Origin: Campylobacterota bacterium
Lineage (GTDB): Bacteria; Campylobacterota; Campylobacteria; Campylobacterales; SZUA-545
Direction: 5' to 3'
DNA: 20,507 nucleotides
Assembly: GCA_003561815.1 (NCBI GenBank)
Contig: PWVP01000027.1
Location: forward strand, 1 to 20,507
The notes beneath the pieces were generated by a model. The model saw only the letters and a list, made by a program, of their open reading frames with translations. It was not told the origin of the DNA and did no database searches. Both the position numbers and the translations under genes were made by a program. Positions 1 to 9,304 of the stretch are shown in pieces (within the stretch, counting starts at the first letter, position 1; each line of letters starts with the position of its first letter).

Positions 1-1351
1 ACGATCGAGTGCAGCGCCCCAACAGAGCGCGCCCGGCTCACCTGAAAAGGGCAAGCACCCCACCGCTATGCAGGAGCGCACAGAGACCAAAAAGAGCGGC
101 GATCGCCCACAGACGCGAGCCTCACACCCGGAGCGCCCGAGCCCTACCCAAAGAGAGCAAACACCCCCTAGGCAGAGTGGCACCCCCCAAGAGAGCCGCG
201 CGCCGCGCAGCAGCGCCCCCCAGGGCCACACACCGCCGAGCAGCACGGCCCAAAGCAGCGTAACCCAAAGTAGTGCACCCCAACCGCAGAGCGCACCCCC
301 CCCAAGCAGCACACCTGCCCAAAACGGCCCAACCGAAACACAGAGCACACCCCCGACGCGATCGCCAGGCAGCGCCTCGCCCGATGCTCTGGCGACCCAA
401 GAGAGCGATGAACCGAAGCAATCGGCCAACCGAAGCGATCGGCCCCAGGCCACCCCTGCAGCCGAGCGGACACCGGCAGGCCACCAAGCGCGGCCCCATC
501 AGCCGATCGCGCAGAGCGATCAGGCGCGTCCTCTCACACCGCCGCCACGAGCGGGATCTCAGGAGGCGGGGCGCTCCAATCTGGCCGAGCAGGCGCGCGC
601 GCAGAGTGAACGGGAGGCCAGGAGCGCACTGGAGAGCATCCGAACCGAACGGGAGGAGGCGCTGCGGCGCGGTGAGGGTATGCCCCGTAGCGAGAGCACC
701 ACCCGAAGCGCTGAGACCAACACACCGCCACAGCCAGGCAGTGTGCGCCTCACGCCACCGCAGCCAGGCAGCACAGCCTCCAGCCCCACACTCACCACAC
801 CTGCTCCCCAGAGCGAGGTCGCATCGGCGCGTCAGGGGCAGAGTGGCGGCAGCTCAGAAAACCCCTCCTCACGCAGCGAGGGGGCAGCGGCACTCAATCA
901 GGCGCTTGAAGGGCGCATCCGGATGAGTCGCAGCACCCTAAACCACTTCGCCAGCCACCTTAAAGAGGCGGTTGAGAACTACAAGCCACCGCTCATGCGC
1001 GTGGCCATCACCCTGAGCCCTAAGGATCTCGGCGAGATTGAGGTGATCTTAAAAAGCCGGGGCAAACGGCTTCAGATCTCGATGCAGTCCAACCCCCAGG
1101 CGCTCGCCCTGCTCTACCAGAACAGCACCGAGTTTCGGCAGAACCTTCAGCAGATCGGGTTTGCGGATGTGGGGCTGAGCTTCGAAGGTGAAGAGTCCGG
1201 TGAACAGTCGCGGGGTGAAGGAGGGGCGCACCCTGACGATCGCTGGCAGCCGCCAGGCGACGCTAAAGAGGGCCATGAGGAGGAGCCTGAGGGAACAGAA
1301 GTTGCTTTAGCTCCCAAAAAAGCGGTGGTGGAAATCCCCCTTTATGGATAA
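1..1351 (+). CDS. fliK: Flagellar hook-length control protein FliK, 5'-partial
   Basis: The frame is open from the left edge (first full codon at position 2) to a TAA at 1349-1351. The ATG at 68 has no ribosome binding site, and the same P/S/Q-rich composition runs upstream of it, so the true start is probably outside the window. About the first 300 codons are low-complexity Pro/Ser/Gln/Thr/Ala with Arg/Glu patches, typical of the flexible FliK ruler. The C-terminal part (about 900-1190) matches the FliK Flg_hook domain: the segment around 995-1160 contains ITLSPKDLGEIEV followed by the L..L...L...GF pattern. A charged Gly/Glu-rich tail follows. FliK is secreted through the flagellar export apparatus and triggers the switch from hook to filament export. 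It sits directly upstream of flgD and flgE, as in Campylobacter and Helicobacter. The C-terminal domain call is firm; the N-terminus is unseen. Confidence 0.85.
   Translation, partial: RSSAAPQQSAPGSPEKGKHPTAMQERTETKKSGDRPQTRASHPERPSPTQREQTPPRQSGTPQESRAPRSSAPQGHTPPSSTAQSSVTQSSAPQPQSAPPPSSTPAQNGPTETQSTPPTRSPGSASPDALATQESDEPKQSANRSDRPQATPAAERTPAGHQARPHQPIAQSDQARPLTPPPRAGSQEAGRSNLAEQARAQSEREARSALESIRTEREEALRRGEGMPRSESTTRSAETNTPPQPGSVRLTPPQPGSTASSPTLTTPAPQSEVASARQGQSGGSSENPSSRSEGAAALNQALEGRIRMSRSTLNHFASHLKEAVENYKPPLMRVAITLSPKDLGEIEVILKSRGKRLQISMQSNPQALALLYQNSTEFRQNLQQIGFADVGLSFEGEESGEQSRGEGGAHPDDRWQPPGDAKEGHEEEPEGTEVALAPKKAVVEIPLYG
726..771 (+). repeat. Short tandem repeat inside the fliK linker
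   Basis: The peptide TPPQPGS is encoded twice, about 30 bases apart. The near-identical DNA units end in CAGCCAGGCAG at 731-741 and 761-771, and a related CCAGGCAG lies near 365-372. It reflects local duplication within the disordered ruler segment. Confidence 0.55.
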
Positions 1352-1360
1352 AGGAGTGTC

Positions 1361-2044
1361 ATGCCTAGCGCCATTGCAGCCAACGATCTCGCCGCCGGTA
1401 TCAACCCAAAAGCGGGGGAGGCCTTCAATCCCAGCAGTGTACTGGATAAGGACAGCTTTCTTAAACTGATGCTCACCCAGCTGCAGTATCAGGACCCCAC
1501 CAGCCCGATGGACACCGACAAGATGCTCTCCCAGACGGCGGATATGGCGGTGATCGAGTCTCAAGAGAATATCCGCGAGAGCATGGAGTCGATGGTCAAT
1601 CAGTTTAAGGCCACCACCAGCTACCAGATGATTAGCGCCGTGGGGAAGATGGCCGATACCGGCGAAAATGCGGTTCGGTTTGAAAACGGCGGGGAGCCCT
1701 ATGAGGATCTCTTCCACTTCGAAGAGGATAGCGACGGTGCGCTACTGATTATCCGAAACGAGCAGGGCAATATCATCCGCCAGCAGCAGATCGACGCAGA
1801 GATCCCCCAGGGGCTCAATCCGATCCGGTGGGATGGGCGCCACAATAACGGCGATCCGGTCGATGCAGGCACCTACCATCTGGAGGTGCGCCACACCGGC
1901 CGCTACACCGGCAGAAACTTTGTAAGCCAGCTGGGGGTCTACCCCATCGACTCCATCGTGCTCGATCAGCAGACACCGCGCCTGAGTGTGGGCGGCGCCT
2001 ACTACACCCTTGATCAGATCCGCGCGATCAAAGAGAGGCCATGA
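1361..2044 (+). CDS. flgD: Flagellar hook assembly scaffold protein FlgD
   Basis: This 227-residue protein is the hook cap that lets FlgE subunits assemble at the distal end and is then removed. Residues about 28-78 match the FlgD N-terminal domain: DKDSFLKLMLTQLQYQDP, then P.D..KM.SQTA.MAVIE, which is close to diagnostic. Residues about 105-180 form the FlgD Ig/Tudor-like region, with GLNPIRWDGR.NNGDPV.AGTY. Length is normal for the family. AAGGAG at 1351-1356 precedes the ATG closely and overlaps the fliK stop, and the stop codon overlaps the next start as ATGA at 2041-2044. fliK, flgD and the following hook paralog are therefore probably cotranscribed and translationally coupled. Confidence 0.96.
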   Translation: MPSAIAANDLAAGINPKAGEAFNPSSVLDKDSFLKLMLTQLQYQDPTSPMDTDKMLSQTADMAVIESQENIRESMESMVNQFKATTSYQMISAVGKMADTGENAVRFENGGEPYEDLFHFEEDSDGALLIIRNEQGNIIRQQQIDAEIPQGLNPIRWDGRHNNGDPVDAGTYHLEVRHTGRYTGRNFVSQLGVYPIDSIVLDQQTPRLSVGGAYYTLDQIRAIKERP

Positions 2045-4602
2045 ACGGCTCCTTCTGGAACGCCGTCACCGGAGCTAAGAGCCACCAGACGGCCATCGAT
2101 GCCACCGGCAACAACATTGCCAACATCAACACCACCGGCTACAGAGCCAGCCGGACAGAGTTTGCCAATCTCTTTAGCGAAACGCTGAATGTCAACCAGC
2201 AGACCCTCTCGAGCGACAAAGGGATGGGCACACGGGTGCAGGCCACCGCCACCGATATGCGTGCGGGCACCTACCAGAGCACCGACAACACCTTCGATGT
2301 CGCCCTCAGCGGCAACGGGTGGTTCGTGGTGCTGGGCACCAACCCCTACGATGCCAAGCAGGTCGCCTACACGCGCGATGGCGCCTTTAGTCGCGATCGC
2401 GACAGCTTCTTAGTCAGCCAGAGCGGCAACTATGTCCTAGGCAGCACCTACGGAAACCTTATCGAAGAGAACGGTATGTGGCGCATCGACCCATCAGTCC
2501 AGACCGGAGGATTGCAGGCTCTAGGTGCACAAGGACCTCTGCGCGTGCCGAGTGATATCACCTTCCCTCCGGTAGCCACCAGCGAAGCCACCCTCAATGC
2601 CAACCTCAGCGGCCAGGAGACACTCCAGATCGAACGGGACCAAAGAGATCGCGACCTCTCCGCGCTGCTCGATCGAAACGGCGCGGCGATGGAGATTCGC
2701 CCCGGCGAGGGGGTGCTGATCGCCGCTGGCGAGGAGCAGGCGTTCTATGGTGATGGCGGGATCCGGATGGAGCGCACCCTTACAGGGGGGATCGAAGGCC
2801 CCTTTAGTGTCGTGATCAATGGTCAGCTTGTCGAGGCTGACTGGGAAGCCGGAGCCGATGGGGCAGCGATCGCCTCAGCCATAGCCGCTGCTGCCAATGC
2901 GCTAGAGGGCGTTAGCGCCCAGTCAACTGGCGATCGCCTCACAATCGGCGCAGGGCAGAGTCTGCAGATTAGCCAGAGCAGTGAGCCGGGGCTGATGGGC
3001 AGCCTCTCAGCGGATGTGATTCGCTACCAAAAGGGGGGCGTTGAGACCCTATCGGATCTCGCCCGCGCGATCGAGACAACCGTCCAAAGACGCCATGAGA
3101 CCGCACAGCTGCACCACCTTAGCGACGGCTCTTTGAATCTGAAGGCCCAAGAGCGCGTCGATCTGCAGATTGGCGCCATCGACAACACCAACAGCAATCT
3201 GCTCGCCGCCCTCTCCCCCCTAACGCTGGGTGCGGGCAGCTCCCTTAGAAGCGAGCCCTTTAATCAGACCGTCCTCAAGACCAGCCAGCACGCCGTCTCC
3301 CCCGATGGAAAGCGACTCGAAATCGAGACCAATCTCACCCTGAGCCGCCAGGCCAGCGAGAGCGAGCCAGCACTGTGGGAGGCGAGTGCTCAGCTGGTTC
3401 GTCAGGTGAGCGCCACCAATCAAAGCGATCTGAGCAATCTCTACTTTCGCGACGCGCCGCTGGATCTCAAAGGGGGCGAGGATGTCTGGTTTAATGCCGG
3501 AAAACCGGCCGCCGGGATAGACGATCGCCGAGGATACAGCCTCAAGCTGGCCGATGACAGCCCCAACGGCACCGATGCCCAGGTGAGTTTCACCCTGGGC
3601 GATCAGGCCTTTAGCGTCACCGCCCCCGATGGCTCCGATCTGGCCACCATCGCCAGCGCGATCAGCAGTGAGCTGGAAGCGGCCGGTTACGCCTCGCAGC
3701 GCAGCGGCTCAGAGCTGATCATCTTTCCGCGGGAGGGGGAGCCTCTGCACTTTAGTCAGGGGCAGACCAACCTGGCCAATCTGACCTATGAGGATATGTC
3801 GCTCGGGCGCATCACCTACTCCCCTGGCATGAGCCTTGAAGCCTTCAAAGATGAGATCAGTGCCATCGGCGCACCTTTAGGGGTGAGCGCCGTGCTCGAA
3901 AACGGCGCGCTGGCACTGCAAAACAGCCGTGAGACGCGCACCAGCGCCTCTTTGCTCTCCGGTGAGAACACCCCGGAAAATTTCCAAAACCTCTTCGCCC
4001 GGCTTAATGGCGCTCTAGAGGCGGGGGCCAGGCAAGATCCCATCACCTTCAGCGCCCGTGAGATCCTGAGCCAGAGTGGACCACAGACGGTTCGCTTCGG
4101 TGCGGATGGGCGACTGGCCGAGGGGGAGAGCCTGACACTTAACAACGGCGGAACACCTCTGGCGATCAAAATGGATCTCACCCAGTGGGCGGAGGTGGAG
4201 GGGTTTGCCGACCTGCAACAAAACGGCGCCTTTGAGGGAGGGCTTAAAGCCTACGATATCAACCGTGAGGGGCAGATTGTCGGTAGCTTCAGTAACGGCC
4301 AGTCCAGTGTCATCGGCCAGCTGGCGGTCTATCACTTCCGCAACGATCAGGGGCTGATGCGCACAGGCGAAAACCATTTTATGCAGAGCGAGAATAGCGG
4401 TGAGCCCTTCTTCTGGGTGGATGAGACGGGCGCCTATGTCCCCGGTGCGCTTGTACAGGGGCGAACGCTGGAGGGCTCCAATGTCCAGAGTGCTAAAGCC
4501 CTTACCGAGCTTATCGTCTACCAGCGCTCCTACGAAGGGAGTGCCAAAGCGATCACCACCAGCGATGAGCTGGTCCAGGGCGCCATCCAGATGAAACGGT
4601 AG
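2041..4602 (+). CDS. flgE: Flagellar hook protein paralog (FlgE1 / FlgE' type)
   Basis: This 853-residue protein belongs to the flagellar rod/hook/HAP family. The N-terminal motif (about residues 2-40) contains TGAKSHQTAIDATGNNIANI followed by NTTGY.ASR.EF. The C-terminal motif, about the last 45 residues, contains Q.RTLEGSNVQSA, then LTELIVYQRSYE and AITTSDEL. The long central region (about 180-720) is the variable surface-exposed part. Length fits the large epsilonproteobacterial hook proteins (over 700 residues), unlike the roughly 400-residue enterobacterial FlgE. It starts inside the flgD stop (ATGA), with AAAGAGAGG just upstream. In C. jejuni and H. pylori the hook-like gene following flgD is the divergent paralog rather than the main hook subunit, and its MNGSF start here agrees with that. 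It probably forms a minor hook or hook-base component. Confidence 0.92.
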   Translation: MNGSFWNAVTGAKSHQTAIDATGNNIANINTTGYRASRTEFANLFSETLNVNQQTLSSDKGMGTRVQATATDMRAGTYQSTDNTFDVALSGNGWFVVLGTNPYDAKQVAYTRDGAFSRDRDSFLVSQSGNYVLGSTYGNLIEENGMWRIDPSVQTGGLQALGAQGPLRVPSDITFPPVATSEATLNANLSGQETLQIERDQRDRDLSALLDRNGAAMEIRPGEGVLIAAGEEQAFYGDGGIRMERTLTGGIEGPFSVVINGQLVEADWEAGADGAAIASAIAAAANALEGVSAQSTGDRLTIGAGQSLQISQSSEPGLMGSLSADVIRYQKGGVETLSDLARAIETTVQRRHETAQLHHLSDGSLNLKAQERVDLQIGAIDNTNSNLLAALSPLTLGAGSSLRSEPFNQTVLKTSQHAVSPDGKRLEIETNLTLSRQASESEPALWEASAQLVRQVSATNQSDLSNLYFRDAPLDLKGGEDVWFNAGKPAAGIDDRRGYSLKLADDSPNGTDAQVSFTLGDQAFSVTAPDGSDLATIASAISSELEAAGYASQRSGSELIIFPREGEPLHFSQGQTNLANLTYEDMSLGRITYSPGMSLEAFKDEISAIGAPLGVSAVLENGALALQNSRETRTSASLLSGENTPENFQNLFARLNGALEAGARQDPITFSAREILSQSGPQTVRFGADGRLAEGESLTLNNGGTPLAIKMDLTQWAEVEGFADLQQNGAFEGGLKAYDINREGQIVGSFSNGQSSVIGQLAVYHFRNDQGLMRTGENHFMQSENSGEPFFWVDETGAYVPGALVQGRTLEGSNVQSAKALTELIVYQRSYEGSAKAITTSDELVQGAIQMKR

Positions 4603-4623
4603 GGGGTGTACAGATGGTATTTA

Positions 4624-4638
4624 GGAACAATATTTGCT
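4624..4638 (+). promoter_or_regulatory. Sigma-54 (RpoN) promoter of the main hook gene
   Basis: The sequence TTAGGAACAATATTTGCTTT (4621-4640) places GG at 4624-4625 and GC at 4636-4637. This is exactly the 12-base offset of the -24/-12 elements, and it matches the Campylobacterota form GGAAC...TTGCTT. The start of transcription would be near 4649, leaving a leader of about 27 bases that contains AAGGA (4664-4668) before the ATG at 4676. RpoN control of the hook gene (with FlgR/FlgS) is established in Campylobacter and Helicobacter. This site separates the second flgE, and probably maf, from the fliK-flgD-flgE1 unit. Confidence 0.9.
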
Positions 4639-4675
4639 TTAAAGACCAAGCGATAATTTCGATAAGGATTGCCCC

Positions 4676-7315
4676 ATGATGCGATCACTCTTTAGCGGTG
4701 TCTCCGGACTTGTCAGCCACCAGGTGGCGATGGATGTAGAAGGCAACAACATTGCCAATGTCAACACCGCCGGCTTTAAATACTCCCGTACCAACTTCGA
4801 AGATAGCCTGCTGCAGACCATGAAGCCTGCCACCAGCCCCCAGGGGCAGCTCGGTGGGCGCAATGCGCTGCAGGTGGGAAGCGGTGTCGGTGTGGCAACG
4901 GTACAGCGAATCCACTCGCAGGGTTCGACACAGGCGACCGATAACAACACCGATATGGCCATCAACGGCAACGGCTACTTCGTCGTCAGCGATGATGGGG
5001 GCCGAAGCTACAAGTACACCCGGGCGGGTAACTTCAGCATGGACGCCCAGGGCAATCTGGTCAACCCCAACGGCCTGATCGTGCAGGGGTGGAAGGCGGA
5101 TCACAACTTTGAGGTTGACTCCACCATGGGGATTCGAAACATCAATATCGATCCGGGCATGACGGTTCCCGCCCGCGCCAGTAGCGAGATCACCATCAAC
5201 GCCAACCTCAATGCCGGCATCAGTGTCGAGCCCCAGGAGCGAAGCCCCGTTAAGAGCACCGTGAGTCTCGATGCCGATATCGGCAGTCTTTACAACTACG
5301 AGGGCAAGCCGCTTCGTCTGCAGCGCAACGAGGACACCCTCACGCTGGAGCTCACCCGCCGCTACGATGATAACGGCACCACCGTCGAGGAGACCGCTGT
5401 GCACACCTTCGCCTATGGCGACACCAGCGCTGTGGGCGATGGCCGCTTTAGAACCATGAAGGATCTTCTCGATGAGATCAACTTCCAGCTAAAAGACTCC
5501 ACCGGCACCCACGACAACCGGATTATGCTCACCGGTGACGGCCAGATCGCCGGTGCACGGCACATCACCGAGATTATTGAGACCCCCACCAGCAACGCCC
5601 TTTTAGAGGATATCCTCGAGCCGGTCACCTACGGCAGCTTTATCTCCCGATCCTTTAAAAGCGATGTCAACGGATCGATCGGTAGTGATATCGTCGGCGA
5701 GATGTTTAACTCTCAAGGGGAGGCCTTTATGCTCGAGAGCGGTCAAGGCACCGCCTTTAGCGTCTCCAATCTGGGCGAGACGCGGAAGTTTGTCTACCGT
5801 GAGCCCCACCCGGACAACGCCGGAAGCTACTTTAACAACAACTTCCAGGATCGCGCCGATATCGAAACCGCAACCGCCGATCAGGGTTTTCGCTGGATGC
5901 GCGATGCCGGGGGCGATCAGGCCTTTATGACCACCGGTCAACAGATCAGCTTCAACTTCAACCCCGATGCAGCAGGCGGGCCCGATGAGACCATCAACAT
6001 CAACCCCATCACCCTCACCTACGGCACAGGCGGAGCCAACAGCTTCCAGAGCATCCAGGATCTCATCGATCAGGTCAACATCACCCTTGAGACCAGCCAG
6101 AGCCACATCCGTATCGGCTGGGATGAGGAGACCGGCCAGATAGTGGACTCACACGGCGTGATCGGCGGTGTCGCCCTGGCCGATGCCGACGGCAACGCCC
6201 CGGCAGCGGGTACGCCGCTCGATCGGCTGGCGGCCAACTTCGCCTCACTGGCGGGGGCCGATGGTGAAGCGAGTGCCACAGGGGAGTTTCGTAAAAACGA
6301 CACCTACTACTTCACCAACACCCAGGAGCTGCTCAACCTCCACCAGATGGCGCTTGATGATGCGGGTGATTCACTAAACCATGTCACACCGATTCGCGCA
6401 CAGGCGACCATCGATGATGAGGGGCGTATCGCCATCAAGAACAACGGCTCGGTCAACTTCGATGTCCGATCCACCGGCTACTCCGCCGATCAGCGGGCGA
6501 TGGGGGCCGATGAGGGGAACAAACGCTTCACCAACGCCATGAGCCTGAACGCCACCGTAGCGGCCGGCTCACAGACCAATAGCGATCGGATGTTTGCCGC
6601 CACCTGGCGCACCGGCGTAGAGGTGTACGACTCCAGCGGCAGCCGCCACCAGCTCACCTTTAACTTCCGAAAGGTCTCCACCAGTCAGGACAATAACGAG
6701 CCCACCGTCTGGCGCTGGAATGTGGATGCGCCCGAGCCCACCAGCTTTGAGTATCCCACCTTCGGCGAGATCCGCTTCAACCTTGATGGCAGCGTGCAGT
6801 CCTACTCGCCGCCCTCCATCACCCTCAACCCCAACACCGGCTCCTCTAGCGGGCAGGTGGTTCGGCTCGACTTTGGTGAGGGGGGCGCTTTTCACGGGCT
6901 GACCAGCTTCGCCGAGGAGTCCAACACCCGCTTTAGGGATGCCGACGGCTACGCGGGGGGGTTCCTGCGCGATATCACCGTCGATCAGACCGGCACACTG
7001 CTAGGCGTCTTCTCCAACGGCCAGAACTTCAAGCTCGCCCAAGTGGCACTGGCCACCTTCGCCAATGACGAGGGGCTGGAGTCACAAGGGGGCAACCTCT
7101 ACACCCGCAGCTCCAACTCCGGCGGCCCCACCGTCGGCACCGCCGGAACGGCCAGCCGTGGAGAGATTGCGCCGAGCAACCTGGAGATGAGTAATGTCGA
7201 CCTCTCCAAAAGCTTGACCAACCTCATTATCGTCCAGCGGGGCTATCAGGCGAGCTCTAAGACCATCACCACCTCCGATCAGCTTCTTAACACGCTGCTG
7301 CAGCTTAAGCAGTAG
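4676..7315 (+). CDS. flgE: Flagellar hook protein FlgE (main hook subunit)
   Basis: This 879-residue protein is the likely structural subunit of the hook, the flexible joint between basal body and filament. Its start MMRSLFSGVSGL..HQVAMD, then VEGNNIANVN and GFKYSR, closely follows the C. jejuni FlgE2 main hook subunit. Residues about 70-110 hold the conserved IHSQGS.Q.TDNNTDMAING.GYF region. The C-terminus has SN.DLSKSLTNLI, then VQRGYQASSKTI and TTSDQLLNTL. The large middle section is the variable outer domain. No cysteine is seen. Two adjacent ATGs lie at 4676 and 4679; the first is preferred because of AAGGA at suitable spacing and the family's MM start. It is expressed from the sigma-54 promoter just upstream. 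Compared with the paralog before it, this protein is much nearer the Campylobacter hook consensus. Confidence 0.96.
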   Translation: MMRSLFSGVSGLVSHQVAMDVEGNNIANVNTAGFKYSRTNFEDSLLQTMKPATSPQGQLGGRNALQVGSGVGVATVQRIHSQGSTQATDNNTDMAINGNGYFVVSDDGGRSYKYTRAGNFSMDAQGNLVNPNGLIVQGWKADHNFEVDSTMGIRNINIDPGMTVPARASSEITINANLNAGISVEPQERSPVKSTVSLDADIGSLYNYEGKPLRLQRNEDTLTLELTRRYDDNGTTVEETAVHTFAYGDTSAVGDGRFRTMKDLLDEINFQLKDSTGTHDNRIMLTGDGQIAGARHITEIIETPTSNALLEDILEPVTYGSFISRSFKSDVNGSIGSDIVGEMFNSQGEAFMLESGQGTAFSVSNLGETRKFVYREPHPDNAGSYFNNNFQDRADIETATADQGFRWMRDAGGDQAFMTTGQQISFNFNPDAAGGPDETININPITLTYGTGGANSFQSIQDLIDQVNITLETSQSHIRIGWDEETGQIVDSHGVIGGVALADADGNAPAAGTPLDRLAANFASLAGADGEASATGEFRKNDTYYFTNTQELLNLHQMALDDAGDSLNHVTPIRAQATIDDEGRIAIKNNGSVNFDVRSTGYSADQRAMGADEGNKRFTNAMSLNATVAAGSQTNSDRMFAATWRTGVEVYDSSGSRHQLTFNFRKVSTSQDNNEPTVWRWNVDAPEPTSFEYPTFGEIRFNLDGSVQSYSPPSITLNPNTGSSSGQVVRLDFGEGGAFHGLTSFAEESNTRFRDADGYAGGFLRDITVDQTGTLLGVFSNGQNFKLAQVALATFANDEGLESQGGNLYTRSSNSGGPTVGTAGTASRGEIAPSNLEMSNVDLSKSLTNLIIVQRGYQASSKTITTSDQLLNTLLQLKQ

Positions 7316-7322
7316 CCGCTGA

Positions 7323-9287
7323 TTGGTGGATAACACCTGCGCATTTTTAGAGAGCGCCCCGCCCCAGGCGGCGCTCGACTTTCTGCTCAAGCGGTGGAGT
7401 GCCAACCACCGCTTCTTTAAGCGCCACCACCCTAAACTGGCCGCACTCTTTGATCGCCCCACCCGCGAGTATGAACTCAGCCTCAGTGCCGCTGGGATCA
7501 ACCTCTGCCATAAAGCGACCGGGCAGATGGTCTACCCCGTTAGCCAGGGGCGCTCCATGCTGATTCAGACCGCTCGCGTACTGGCCCAGAAGCCGCTTGA
7601 GAGCCCGCACTACCAAACGATCGCCACCCAATCAGCGCTCACGGCCCAGGATAGCACCCAGCACCCCATCACCGCACCGGCTATCAACACATTGCTAGAG
7701 GCGCTTGAGCCCGCGCACTACCACCCTGGGCAGCTCTTTATGGATAGCGGCTTATCGCTGCCGCCGCTTGTGGTCTATGGCCTGCTCAGCGGACTGGGCC
7801 TGCAGCTTCTTTTAGAGGAGGGGTTTACCCCCAGTGGGGTTTTGATTATAGAGCCCAACTGCGACTTCTTTCTGCTCTCGGCCTACTTTATCGACTATGG
7901 CGCCCTGAGTCGCTGGGGGCTGGAGCTCTCCATCGGTGAGACGATCAGCCAGGCGCAGGCGGCGGGATTTTTTGCCCAGTCGCTTATCTCGCGCAGCTTT
8001 GTCCGCCTGGAGCAGCAAAACTACGAAGATGGGGCGCTCCAGGCGGCCAAACAGAGTGTCCACGCGGCAGCACAAAGTGTGCTGCGTGGATGGGGAAGCG
8101 CTGAAGATGAGCTCATCGGGGTAAAAAACAGCCAGATAAACCGCGCAGCGGCACACCCGATGCTCGCCACGGCCCAAAGAGTCGATATGCCCATCTGTGT
8201 CGTCGGCAGCGGCCCCTCACTCGATGCACTTTTGCCCCACCTTCGCACCCACCATGAAAAGCTGATTCTCTTCTCCGCAGGCACCGCCCTTAAACCGCTA
8301 CGCCAAGCGGGCATTACGCCCGATTTTCAGATAGAGATTGAGCGGCTCGATCATGTCGCCAGCGTCTTGAGGGCTGCACCACTGGATAAGATCCCCCTCA
8401 TTGCAGCCGATCTGGTCCATCCGAGCACCCTTGAGGCGGCGCAGGCGTGCTACCTCTTTAGCCGGGACTACGCCGCCGCAGCCCATCTTGATGGCGCACA
8501 CGCGCCCCTTTTAGAGGCCAATCCGCTGGTGGGAAACGCCGCGCTGGCGCTCGCACTCTGCTTTAGTGACGAGATCTATCTTGCGGGCCTGGATGTCGGC
8601 TTCCTGCCCGGTGGACGCCGGCACGCTACGAAGAGCTTTTATGACGATCGTGACGATGAGGGCCACGGCGGCTTTGAGGTGGCGGGCAACTTCGGTGGGG
8701 TTTTTCACAGCAGCGGCCTGCTTAACAAAAGTCGTCTTGCGCTGGAGCGGGCCATCGCCAGCGCCCCCCATGCGCAGGTCTTTAACCTCTCCGATGGGGC
8801 GGCGATCCGTGGCGCGAGCCCCTTGAGTGCTCAGGCGTTTGCCCCCTCTGGTGGCGATAGAGCCGAAGCGCTGATGCAGATTCGCACCGCATTTGCACCC
8901 CCCAAGCCCCCTCCAAAGAGCGCGCACAACCCAAAAGAGTCGCTTCAGGCGTACCAAAAGGCGCTTTTTAAGAGGCTTGGCCACACCCCTCCTGAAAACT
9001 ACCATCAGCTTCGCGATCGAATCGACACGATTCACCGCCAGAGTGTCGCCCTGATGGCGCGCTACCCGCTAGCGGCCACTTTGATGCGCGGAACCGTATG
9101 GCACCTGCTGGCCACCTGGCATAAAGGGGCTATTCAGAGCAGCTCTGCCAATCAAAAGCCGCTCTTTGTCGCCTTTAAAAAGGCGCTTGAGGGGGTGTTT
9201 GGTGCGGTTAGTCGCGCCCTAGATGGCGCACCCAAAGCCACGCCGAGAGAAACGCCACCCCCACAAAAACGATCGTCGCAATCTTAA
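7323..9287 (+). CDS. maf: Motility-associated factor (Maf/DUF115) glycosyltransferase-like protein
   Basis: This is a protein of about 654 residues in the Maf family (MAF_flag10/DUF115, MptE-like fold). Family members in Campylobacter, Helicobacter and Aeromonas are implicated in transferring nonulosonic (pseudaminic or legionaminic) sugars to flagellin. The signature is ICVVGSGPSLD (residues about 291-301), followed by LF.AGTALKPL...GI.PDF..EIE and, further on, a G.ALALA...D.I.LAG.D.GF..GG segment. The N-terminal 250 residues match the family's usual leader, with REYELSLS..GIN and a TGQMVYP motif. The tail is basic and Pro-rich. Translation probably begins at TTG 7323 or GTG 7326, eight to eleven bases after the flgE stop; no good Shine-Dalgarno is seen, so coupling to flgE is likely. 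The sugar and target protein cannot be read from the sequence. It lies tail to tail with ileS. Confidence 0.88.
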   Translation: MVDNTCAFLESAPPQAALDFLLKRWSANHRFFKRHHPKLAALFDRPTREYELSLSAAGINLCHKATGQMVYPVSQGRSMLIQTARVLAQKPLESPHYQTIATQSALTAQDSTQHPITAPAINTLLEALEPAHYHPGQLFMDSGLSLPPLVVYGLLSGLGLQLLLEEGFTPSGVLIIEPNCDFFLLSAYFIDYGALSRWGLELSIGETISQAQAAGFFAQSLISRSFVRLEQQNYEDGALQAAKQSVHAAAQSVLRGWGSAEDELIGVKNSQINRAAAHPMLATAQRVDMPICVVGSGPSLDALLPHLRTHHEKLILFSAGTALKPLRQAGITPDFQIEIERLDHVASVLRAAPLDKIPLIAADLVHPSTLEAAQACYLFSRDYAAAAHLDGAHAPLLEANPLVGNAALALALCFSDEIYLAGLDVGFLPGGRRHATKSFYDDRDDEGHGGFEVAGNFGGVFHSSGLLNKSRLALERAIASAPHAQVFNLSDGAAIRGASPLSAQAFAPSGGDRAEALMQIRTAFAPPKPPPKSAHNPKESLQAYQKALFKRLGHTPPENYHQLRDRIDTIHRQSVALMARYPLAATLMRGTVWHLLATWHKGAIQSSSANQKPLFVAFKKALEGVFGAVSRALDGAPKATPRETPPPQKRSSQS

Positions 9288-9304
9288 GCCAGAGCGGCAG
9301 CGGC

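Noticed and set aside
68..1351. ATG at 68 as the true start of fliK
   Set aside because: There is no ribosome binding site, and the frame continues upstream to the window edge with identical P/S/Q-rich composition.
4685..5404. 239-codon open frame on the minus strand opposite flgE
   Set aside because: It is antisense to the strongly conserved FlgE N-terminus, and its residue pattern is the mirror of the hook codons; no independent support.
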